Origin: Hymenolepis diminuta
Taxonomy: Eukaryota > Platyhelminthes > Cestoda > Cyclophyllidea > Hymenolepididae
Direction: 5' to 3'
Assembly (NCBI GenBank): GCA_900708905.1
Contig: CAADRB010000009.1
Span: 494,439 to 558,438 of the forward strand
DNA length: 64,000 nt
Below the pieces are notes generated by a model. That model was given only the letters and a program-made list of their open reading frames with translations. It was not told where the DNA came from and did not search any database. Below are positions 49,201 through 61,200 of the stretch, piece by piece; position 1 is the first letter of the stretch; every line of letters starts with the position of its first letter. A program made the translations under genes and the position numbers.

Positions 49201-52200
49201 ATCAAAAAAGGAGAAAATGAATGGTAGTAGCTATAACTAGCCACCAGTCCCCATCCAGGGAGAGTAGCCTGACGGATGTCGGGTAAAGGGAAAAAGGAGC
49301 GTTAGAGGAAATTTTAGCAACGCTAACAAACGAGGCAGTGGCATTTCATTACTGATTTATACCATTTGTGCACAACTCGTTGTAAATATGTAAAAAAATC
49401 TCGGTATGGCTATTAGACCATGGCGATAAACATTTGAACGGGCGAGGAGAGAGGGTGTAATGTCAGTAGTGGCAGAGCTTAATCGTCTGGTTACTTGAAG
49501 GTTATTAGAAGTATAAAAAAATGTTCGAAGACTGCCCCGCGTGTACATTAATATTTACTAAATTGTATAATGAAAATTGATCACTTAATTATATGTTTCA
49601 CTTAATTAACTTCTACAATATTAATCGACCCAACCCAGAACAGCTTAACTATCAGAAATAAGAAGTGAGACAGAATAAATCTATTTCGGTGGAAGCAAGA
49701 GCGGAGCTGTGCCTTTGGAGATCTGTTTACTATACTTTAACCGGACAGACCGCAATACCTCTCTGAAGGGAGATATCTGAAACATATTCCAGGTCCCACA
49801 TTTAACACCAAGAAAAGGATTATCAAATGGAGGAGGAAAACCATCCTAATGTGATGAAAGGCACTTTATGTGAAGATATACAAAAACACCGAATTCTGAG
49901 AATTTCTTAAGAAAATTTAGTGGATTTGAAAGATTCTGAGAGTTACTGAAGCAGAGTTTTGAAAAACCGTCCCCAAAATATTCCACAACAGAACGACCAC
50001 TCAACACTCCTACCTAATTACAAAATTTAAACAGAGACAAATGATCATACAGATGCACTTAGAATTCACAAAAATGCGTTTTTACTTAGCGCAAGTCTGA
50101 AGCTTGTGTGCATTTTCATACTGTTTATTCCAGTATTTAGGAGAGATCAGTTTTGATTTGAGAAAAATAATAAATAGGGATACAGATCCTTTCCTGATTA
50201 TTTTCATAGTTTGAGAGTTAAGAAACAGTTTTAAAATACTCCTTAAGATCAGAATATTTTTAGATGCGTAATCTTAAACTCATATGAGGGTGCATTATTT
50301 GAAAAGAACAAGAAGAGGTAGGCCTTTTTTGGAAATTTGCTTTACAGATTGACTTCTGAACAGATCAAACACCTAATGCTAGAGTTTCTACTTAACACAA
50401 AACACCATAATAAATATCAGTGTTATTTCTATAGAACTCAGAGCATGGCAGATGCTCCAAAACTAAGAGATAAAATTCGAAAAAAAACAACTTTTCCCTT
50501 ATTTCATTTGGAATTTTCTGTCCACCACAGATAATGGTGCTAATTCACAGTTAGTAGAATTATGTAAGGACTAAACACAATAAAAATGCCCAAATTCTTT
50601 TGAAAAACGACTCTCAATTTATTACAGATAACGAAACCGTCATTAAACTATCTTCCCATTTGATCCTAATGACCAGTGCACTTGATGTTCACAAGCGCTA
50701 GATGTATGCTGACAGGTCTATTCCTAAAACCCTGAACGGCTATAGAAAAAACCCAAATTAGTAAAATCACAGTATGAAGACACAAAAGGTACACCAAAGT
50801 CTTTAAGAGGAAAGATTCCATTTGGTAGCCATATAAAAGAAGGAGACATTGTCGTCTAGACAAATAGGCAGGGACATTTATAATCGAATGAATGATTACC
50901 CCCATTCTAAATCCATTATTCTACTGCCTATTGCTAACAAACCAGATAGAATGATTCATCATTCATAACACTTTTGCTATGTTTCTAGTGAGGTCTGTTA
51001 TCGATTGGGCGGAACGGGCATTCACTTATATGAGAAGTAAAAGAGAATTCTATTTTTCCAACAATCACTTTCTGATTCAATGACGAGTTTCAGTAAACTT
51101 ATCAAACTGAAAACCACTGAAGAAAACCCAATTTTCCGATTTGTTCAATTGAAAATTGCATGGTGGTACGGAACAGTGATGAGCGATCATGAAAAATTTC
51201 AAACGAGCGACAACAAAATCGGTAAATTGCCTGAAGCAAACAGACTAAACGAAATCTGCGTTTGCATTAATTCCAGAGGGGGGATAGGCCAAGTTTGTGC
51301 CCAACAGGCGGTTCTTTTTGTCATTCGGTTCCAGTAACCGCAGAGGTAGAGGGAGGAAGCAGAAGAAAATAAGGTCAGTGTCCAGGCAGTGGGGGATTGC
51401 ATCTGTAGGATTTTCAGCAACGCGTATATAAAAACTTCCTCTATACATTTAATCAATGAACCATTATGCATGAAATCTATAGGATTTCTGATTAAGGAAG
51501 GTCGGATCCAAAGGATTACAGGCGTGAACAGTGATATTCGAAAAAGCTTCCGAAATAATACAATTTCTTGAAGAGTCGTTTTGCACGCATTAAACGATTC
51601 TCTTGAGTGGTTTCTGTCCACATAAACTGACCTCGACTAAGAACGTGTGAGATTTGTATCCGAGGTCTTGATAAACCACATTCCTTATTGTTCCCTCAGA
51701 CACTTGCAGATCTTTGGCAAGATGTCGTGCATTGACTTTCCACGATTTTCGTCCATCATGCCATGGCCATGCACTCTTCTCACAAATTCAGGTGTTCTGA
51801 GTGAGTTAGCAGAGCGTTGACAATGTTCTCTTCTTCGTGGCGCCCAATTTGCCCCCATTGTTTCCATTCAGCAACTCCTTTCTAACTTTGCAAAAGAAAG
51901 ATCTGGCGACTTTTAGGAATCAAGCAATTTCCAAATTCCTATGTTTCGCTTTTATAGACACTATTACACAGCGTGCCTTTTCATTTCATTAGTTACAGTA
52001 GTATCTGCCATGAGATCTTTTGATATTGAAATACATTAATATTATAAGAGGGATAATATGTTAAGTATCACTGAGTATGTTTGTGAAACAAGAGTTAAGG
52101 ATAAAATTATCCATTTTTATCCGACAAATCCACTGTCCGAGAAGCATGAACAATAAAAATTAAAGTGGCAGACTGATACACATTTTTATCCGCAAACTTA

Positions 52201-55200
52201 AAGTAAATATTTCATATACACCTTTAGAAATCCCGGATTCGAAAGATACACATTATCTTTTTTAATACACACTTAATCCAACAAGAATTAAATACAACTG
52301 TACTGATATTCCAGTGTACAAGAAAATTGGAATGTATTAGTTTTAGAAAAGATTCCGCATTTCAGTGTATACTTTCGCCACACTAAGTCGCACTTGTGGA
52401 AGCAGGTTAAACAGAATAGAAGTGAACCATATATATTTTTTGTGCAAAAAGGAATGACAGGGCTACTTCACACAGGACCTAAGAAGAACGACTAATGTAT
52501 GTTGGTAACGATCCACCTTTATGGACGCGTGTAAACAGAAGTACTGTCAAGTAAGTTAGTGGGACGAAGAGAGTAAGAAGAGTGACTATTTGTAAGCTAA
52601 TTACAGCTAACTGACAAGAAGAAATGTCACACTTTCACCCCCTCTGCTCTCTGCTCACAGGATTATGACTTATTAGATATTAATAAACCAGGTGCCTTAA
52701 GATATTTCCGATTGGTAATGCAGTATTATCGACCTGCTCTTGGTTGCAACAAGATACAAATTAATCGAGTTGGCATGACCGACCATGGAAATAAATCAAA
52801 CAGGCAACAAGCTCTGCATTATTATGGACATAATCTCGTCCATGAATTTAGGAGTCAATTCATGACATTTGAAAATTTTGGACCAAACCATACTACTTAC
52901 AAGATAATAAATCGAATAAACTAAGACTCTATTCCTAAACTCATTGCCTGCTTCTTTTCGATGCCCTCTCCTGTTGCGCACCTTATTNNNNNNNNNNNNN
53001 NNNNNNNNNNNNNNNNNNNNNNNNNNNNNNNNNNNNNNNNNNNNNNNNNNNNNNNNNNNNNNNNNNNNNNNNNNNNNNNNNNNNNNNNNNNNNNNNNNNN
53101 NNNNNNNNNNNNNNNNNNNNNNNNNNNNNNNNNNNNNNNNNNNNNNNNNNNNNNNNNNNNNNNNNNNNNNNNNNNNNNNNNNNNNNNNNNNNNNNNNNNN
53201 NNNNNNNNNNNNNNNNNNNNNNNNNNNNNNNNNNNNNNNNNNNNNNNNNNNNNNNNNNNNNNNNNNNNNNNNNNNNNNNNNNNNNNNNNNNNNNNNNNNN
53301 NNNNNNNNNNNNNNNNNNNNNNNNNNNNNNNNNNNNNNNNNNNNNNNNNNNNNNNNNNNNNNNNNNNNNNNNNNNNNNNNNNNNNNNNNNNNNNNNNNNN
53401 NNNNNNNNNNNNNNNNNNNNNNNNNNNNNNNNNNNNNNNNNNNNNNNNNNNNNNNNNNNNNNNNNNNNNNNNNNNNNNNNNNNNNNNNNNNNNNNNNNNN
53501 NNNNNNNNNNNNNNNNNNNNNNNNNNNNNNNNNNNNNNNNNNNNNNNNNNNNNNNNNNNNNNNNNNNNNNNNNNNNNNNNNNNNNNNNNNNNNNNTGGAG
53601 AGCAGATAAATAAATGGATTCAGATTCCAGTTCTCGGTTGTGTAAAAAAACAGTTTCTGAGTGAGTGGCGCTGTGGCCAAGGTGCACGTTTGTCAGATTA
53701 GAGGTTAAAGGATCGATGTTCATCGATGCACATCACTTAACGTAGATAGTCAACCACACTGATTAATTCTGATCAATAAGAGGGGGGATAGAATGTGAAA
53801 TTCTCATCAGAGTAGTTTCAAGACATCTTTTCTTCAGCCATGTAAATTACTATTAACACTTCTTTTAGTGACCTTGGGAAGTTTATCCTAACTTTAGATA
53901 ACTTCGCAATGAATGTGCGCATTACCAAGTATCAGAGACGGTGTATAGTTATGAAATAGTGGGAGAGTTACACGGTATCATCCTTTCCTCGACATTCAGA
54001 TAGTTCTACATACATTGCGCCAGCGGATTTATTGAAATGTCTTGTTAGAGTAACCATCGAAACAAGTGAATGTGAAAGATTGTGGAAAAAGGAGTAATTC
54101 TGAAGAAAAACGGGAAAGGACATAGGGGGAAATGATGTATGAAGTTGAATTATTTTCGGGACAAGATATGACGGCTTGCTACGCGTGATGCATTGCTTAT
54201 GCTTGCCAAAATATTTATTACAGAAACCAAAAGGATAATGAACATTTCCAGTGGCAAAACGAACACATTTATAACTTTTATTTACGAAGGAAGCGTCCGG
54301 AAACGCGAAAAAACGGAATAGTCTATAACAAGAAATGAAGAGACCGCAATTTCTTGCCCTGAAACAATTCAGGATACATTAAGATTTACTGCATCTTACC
54401 CAATGAGTAAAATTCACTATGTCATATCCCCATTGTGCCAAATTTCAAAATTTAGAAATCAACTCCTGCGTTTGAGTGAGTTCATGTCAGTTGATCGGTT
54501 GATTAAATGGAGCCGCTGATCAAGGTATCCCGATACATTTGTTTTTTATAACAGTTGAGAACAGCTGATAAAGGCAAGCTCATAGAAGTAGACTGTAATT
54601 ATAAATGAATTTTGCATAAACATTACATCTAGCACATTTATCGGTATTTTTTAGATAAAGGATCATTAACCTTTAACGAATATCGAGCTGTAGAAATTAA
54701 ACTGTTGCAAAGAGAAATCCTAATAGCTGTCTGGTTGGTCATAAAGACCGTCTGGCAACTCCACTTAAAGCCTTAAAATTACGTGTTTCATTGCTGGAAT
54801 GTTGTCAGTATCACGAAACATGTGGAAAAAACATTAAAATTGAAAATAATATAGAATAAGAGATATGCAGCGCGTTTTGAAAGACATTAAAAACCATTTT
54901 GGAGATGCAGGAGTTTTGAGATACAAAGATGAGATTCATTCAATAAAAACATCTATACAACCAAATTTTCTCAAAGAAATTAAGAAACTTAAATATCGCT
55001 AGTTGAAACACTTATAATAGGAGAGAATTTCTAGGGATTGAAACACATATTATGCCGTTAGGGGAATCCACCCAACCTAGAAAAATTCTCATAATAAAAC
55101 ACAGAAAAAGAAACTACTTTAAAGATCAACATTAATACCAGTTCAATCAATAATTACACCCAAATAAACACATTGGATCTTGCAGATCTACCACTAATTA

Positions 55201-58200
55201 AATGGGGGGTCACGAGGGAGAAAATCACATAGATCAGAGCATCATTCTAGTTACTCATAGGCACTTAATCCTCTCAACAAATGGTAACAAACAGTGAAAA
55301 TAAGCTCACTTAATCTAGCGTTTATTGAGTAATAGCAATTTTTGTACACATGATGCCGAATTCAAGCAAACTTTTCAGGTAACATGCAAAACGGCGCCAG
55401 CACTCTGAGTGTGAGAAAAGAAATCGTAGATTTTAAGCAATGAAACCTCTTGAAATTCTGACGAAAATATGTCATAGGTAAAAACCAAACTCATAATTAC
55501 AAAAAAATGCTTAGGAGTTTAAAGGCCTGTTTTATAACACTACTAAAGCATGTGTAATCGTGACTCACTGTATGATTCATTGGGTTAAGGTAATTATCGG
55601 TCGATATAGACAAACTCTATATTGCCGAGAAAAAACGCAATTACAGTAACGTGTTCATCTCTGAACTTCGTAAATTAGTGACCTTGAGATGGGCATCGAC
55701 CAATCCAAGGTTTCAGTTAGCAGTAGACAATTAATGGTTTGCTGACCTCATTCATGCTCCAAATTGATGGCGAAAACATTTAATGAACGCACTAATATAT
55801 TCACCATACAACCCGCCACTATATATTTGAATTTTATCAGCATGATCACGCCAAAACTGAACTTTTATTAACAGTATAAATATAACAGATGTGAAAGGAA
55901 GATCCTAGCTTAAATCGACAAATTACCTGTTGGTCTTAAAGATGCAATAAACGCAACTGCCTTATTTTTACAACCTGTGTAGTTCGAGATATGAGTTTTC
56001 TTCTAATATCTAGCAAATGTAAACTTGAATGCGAAAACACAAGTTGACGACAAGCTCTAATTTATAAAATGTGATATTTGGTGGAATTTTCAATTTTAAA
56101 AAGGATTCAAAAGTAAGCTTCAATCAAACCTTGAGCTCAAAAATACCTAAATCAAAGGTCTAAAGATATCCTGTTAATACCTTTATAGAGACATGATGAT
56201 TAGTGAATTAACGTAAATCCACATCCACTTGTCTACTCACTATCAGATCCACAAAAATACAATTATTATCAGTGTAAAGACACGGGTCAAGTTAAATCGG
56301 AAAAGACCATTCTTCGCCGAAAATCTCTCTATGTTAGTAATTGAGGGAAGCGTTTATCGGAACTCTTTGAAAGCGAAGTTTCACCATTAGATTAACCGAT
56401 GAAAAAAAACTCGTATTCTGACGTCTCCCTATTAATTGATGCACATGGAAGCCATGAATTCCGATTTGACTACCATGCCATTATGGTGTCTATAGCATCT
56501 GCTTGTAATACCTTCTTTACCTAATAAACGAAAAACCTTACAAACATATATATATTTAGCAATCTCCTCGGTATTTCATCCAGACGACAGATAAACACTA
56601 ACCACGAAAAAATAAAACCTGAAACACCTCAATTTTTTCAGCTAATGTAGTGACTCATCAAATATTATTAAAATAGAGAAATTCTACTTCCCAAAAAACA
56701 ACCGACGTTAAAACAGCTATTACAATAAAAATTTAAAGGCGCAATAAAATAGCAAGATGACGTGTATGGGGAAAACTGTGCACTCAAATATAGTATCACA
56801 TTAGTACTAAAAGGTTTATATTGCGAGATAGCCAGCAAAGGGAAAGAAAAAAAGATAAAGCAATGTGAATTATCTCCCATCCAAAGTTAGCATCACGTAG
56901 GAGAAACTTGATCTTGCTTCTTTTAGAATTAGTTTATGGTCGTTGTAGTACACTCTTGGTGCGAATTCTGTATAAAGTCATAGACTTTCGTTTTCCTCAC
57001 ACGTCAGTCACCCCTCTATTCTCTTTAAGCAGTGAACTGTAAAACTCCTATATTGTTCGTAGAAGGGCAAGAACATGGAGAAACTTCTCCATCCATCTCC
57101 TTCCAAACTGTAGTTTCTGCTAAAGTATATTATTTACAGCAAAAAAGAAAGCATCAACGAGTTACATCGAAATAGTTCCTTTCATAGACCATCAAAATCC
57201 ACCATCTCACTAAATCACAGATGAAAAAGTTGAAAAAGGAACTAATTTGTAAACCAGTAAAAATTGAAGATTTGAAATTATGCAATACTACAGGAAACAA
57301 TTAGAAAATTACTAGGAGTCGCAACGGTCAGCGTTTACGTCTGCTAAGTCAGAGGTCAGATGATATGGATAGCCAACTACGCTGGTTAATTCTAGTCAAC
57401 AAAAAGGACGGTAGTGTGAGTGTTCCATAAAACTAGCTCCAGAACGCCTCCCTATATACTTTCCTTAATGGATATTGAAAATTTTAAGAAACCTGTTTAA
57501 ATTTTGACAAGAATTCAATTTTACTAAGGATGAACACAGTAAGATAGATACAAGTATTTATCATCGAAGTTTACTTATTCAGCTATCCTTAAAACAAATA
57601 TATGATCCCTCATTTAATAATAAACAGTTCCCTTTACGCGACGCACAAACAACATAATTCTCCAAATCTACATAAGATTTAGTCTGAGCTTGTCATATCT
57701 GTCACCTGAGTAAGAGAAAAAGAACTTAATGAGCAACTTACATCAGCACCATTAGTGAGTAGTAATTCACACGCAGCTATTCGGCCTCCAGTCACGGCGG
57801 AGATTAGTGGAGGAGTTAGGGCTCCAAGAGGGTCACCATCTGAGGGCTGAGGGAGACGATACATGCGGGCCCACTCAGTGGCTTCGTGGTAGGCATTTGG
57901 GGAGGCACCACGAGCTAATCCAGCGAGTATTAAGGGAGCACAACCTAATCGTGCGCCTGCTACTAGGACTAACCGAGCGGCAGCCTTCTCTCGAATGCTG
58001 GAAGGAGGTCTAGAAGGGGAAGAACGGGCGCAAGAGTCTCCGAAGACCAGGGAATCCAGATGTGCACAGAGAGTATCTGTTTAAAATAAATACCATAAAG
58101 TTAAATCATGAATCGACAGCATTAGTTTGCGCACCGGATGCATCTATTCGCCAGTATTGATTTTTGTTCCGTTGATAGCTCGACCATATACCAAATTTTT

Positions 58201-61200
58201 TAGACATTTCTGTCTCCTTTTGTCAATATATGTAAATAAATGTATATGCAATGCTGCTCTAAAACCATTCGGTTTAGGTGTGATATTTCAATTTCATAAT
58301 CAATTCATTTCAATTCTTTGAATTTCATCATATATTCGGGGGTACTAGTGGTAATTTCTAAATAGTAACCATTCCGTCCATTAATGCAGTGCGTTATTGT
58401 TTTTCTTTCTCAAAAAGTTGTGAATATACATGCGTGGTATGACATTGTGATCATCTATTCGATTTCTAAGTGATCTGATAATTTATTCTATTTCACATTT
58501 AATTCCATGCTAGATCAATTTGTAAATATTTCAGATACTTAACATGGCGTTCTTTAATCAAATTATGGTAATTAGACAAAAATACTATTAATGAGATGAG
58601 ATTGTAATAATGAAAATTTGACCTATGAAAGAAAGATGAACCAAACGAAAACAGTACTATTGAAAAATGATATCTTGGGAGTTATTTCTAAAGACATGTA
58701 CGAGGGGAGTCTAATTAAAACGCATTAGTATTAGTTGGTGCAGAGATAACGTGCATATCTGCTTTGTTTGATAACAAACCTTCGGAAACTTAGATAATCA
58801 ATGGAGAGACGACCTGGATTGACATTGGATGATTTATCCATCCGAAGAAATAATTTTGTATCACCTCAAAATTCCCTCGAAAATGGACCGGGATCACACT
58901 TAATGCACGGATTGGAGACGATATTCTGAAGTTTGTATTAGAGGAAATCAATGCTTTGACACTTTCAACGAGATTCCTGTTTCACAATCAGGATAAACAA
59001 TAACGACTAAAGTGCTTATTTTCTGAATGCTTAAATCTTATAAAAAGACCAGAACAATTAAACCATCAGTTCGAAATCTAATAAAAAGCAGGATTGATGT
59101 TACAAACTCTCTAACCTCTAATCCTCTAACCACTGGATAGAGGATTACTTGAAATGAACGCTGATTAAATAAAAGGAATTTTAATCTCCACTCAATGGAG
59201 TGTTACGTAGGAAACCTAGTGCTTAGTTCAACACGATTGATAAATATCAGTAAGCTAACGGAGGAGGTACCGAGAACAAAACGACTTAAATTTTAATTGA
59301 CCATCGATAGAAAGGAACAACCTATCGTCAAACTTTAGTTCTTAATCGTCATATGAGGAAATTGTGCACATTAAACAGAAGAGCAACAGATTGCGCAATG
59401 ATATTAAACAAATGTGCTGAGAGAAGGTGCTCCACCATCATTTGAAAATCCAAACTGTGGGAGAAAACAAACTTAATAGAAACATTAACTTTAAAAAATT
59501 GCTCTCAGAATTGAGAAAGATTACAATCCATCCAACGGAACATTGATAGTAAAATGCAAACCACATAAGGATTAAAAAGAAACTCCATTTCAAGATCTCA
59601 AGACATTTTAATTGTGTAAGAACATGCCAAGTTATCGGCACATTACGGAGTTCAGGAGCCCGTTATTCGAGTGCAAAGATGGTAATGCATCATTAAAGAG
59701 GTATATATTTAGGTCGGTGAAAAGATCGTCAAAGATTGAAATGCAAAATCCAAGGGCACATGTCCTATAATGAAGTCTTGAATGCTCGAAATAAAATCAC
59801 ATGATTTGTGTTTCTCTCGTGTTTAATTTTAACAAAAAATTGGTTGGTAGTAAAATTATCTAATATTAAGTAGAAAGTTACCTCTTCATTATACAAACGA
59901 CCACTTTTGAAATTATTTTCATGTATTATTCAAATTTTGTTTGTACAAGAGTAGATATTAACACCAAAGATTATTAAGCTTTAACCCTCTTCTTCGATTC
60001 AATAAAACTAAAAGAAGCTAACAATTTTTTTTTAAAACGTGAAACTAATTCATTTATCCACCCTTCTAGATCAATTATAATAAATAATAACCTGATTCAT
60101 AAATTGAGTATTTATTTTCATCTACAAAATAAACCCCACTGATCTGTGGAGTTGATATATCGTAAACACAAACGGAATGAAATGTATAAATCTCACGAAA
60201 TGTTAACGATCTGATAATATGACACATAAAATCAAACCAGCCAGCGACCTCCTACACTGGTGATATACTTGTCCAACAATGCAGAGAGATAATCTCATAT
60301 CCCACCCAGATTTAGACAAGGAATCTAGCCTATTGAAATTAACCTATATGAAATGCTTTACAATTTCGTATGAATAATCTTAGTACGGATAAAGCCCTTG
60401 CAATTCATAGACTGTGACAATCGTGTATACGTCTCAACTCAGACGACTGGAGTTCAAAATCCGTTGTATCAAACTGCACAGCATAATGATATTCTATGAA
60501 AGAATGAATATAAGACAATTCTTCAGTCAGTGATATCTTCCTCAATGGAAAATTATGGATGTGATAAGCATACAGTAGAGAAATGAGTAGATAGACGTGT
60601 AATGGTGGTACATGGAGTTCTATTTTAAGACAGATAGTCAGAGCGGTATTTATGAATTAAATTAATCGGGTCTACATTAAAGAACGCTTGAAAAAGTGTG
60701 AAAATACATGTTTCGAAGCTATCCTATGACTAAAAGGTTGTTACTTTTCATATTGCACTACTATTGACGCAATCGTAGGTACGTATCGATATTCAATCTA
60801 CTGATTATTAACGTCGGCTTTCAACTGTGTGTTCTAGAAAATTCTTAATTCATTTCGTTAGTATATCTGAATGCGATTGATCTCTCTATGCTATTCTTAT
60901 TTAATACACTCAACCCAAGTCCTTAAATCACATTCCACACTGATACATAAAATGAATTTGAAAACCGGTATTAATTTGTTAAAATGAGGAAATTACATTT
61001 TCACTAGCCGTAAATTTTGGCTAATACCAACTAAGAGATCGGTACCTCTGAGAAAGAAAAATGAAGTCATCATACAATCATTTAAACCTGGGCATACATT
61101 TTCATCTGCTATCAAGTAAATTTGAACGGGTTTGTGAATATCATGATTGCAAAACAAGTAAAAAGTTTCGCTTTTGAGATCCAATGTAGAGGATGGAGCT

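Larger units (their letters stand above)
45751..57741 (-). other. ACAP intron (12 kb) with repeats and an assembly gap
   Basis: It contains SINE copies at 46113-46280, 53663-53830 and 57320-57465, a mariner 5' relic at about 51600-51870, a 153-aa ORF at 48711-49172, and 608 N at 52988-53595. Confidence 0.75.

Noticed and set aside
52796..53723. Four long ORFs of 221-294 codons across 52988-53595
   Set aside because: They consist almost entirely of N read as open codons; the real flanks are short and non-coding.
58695..58760. TACGAGGGGAGTCTAATTAAA-like start resembling a mariner terminal repeat
   Set aside because: No matching inverted end or transposase motif was found within the next kilobase.
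60400..60470. tRNA-like stretch with a GAGTTCAAAATCC B-box resemblance
   Set aside because: No cloverleaf can be folded by eye and the A-box is poor; at most a further SINE relic.
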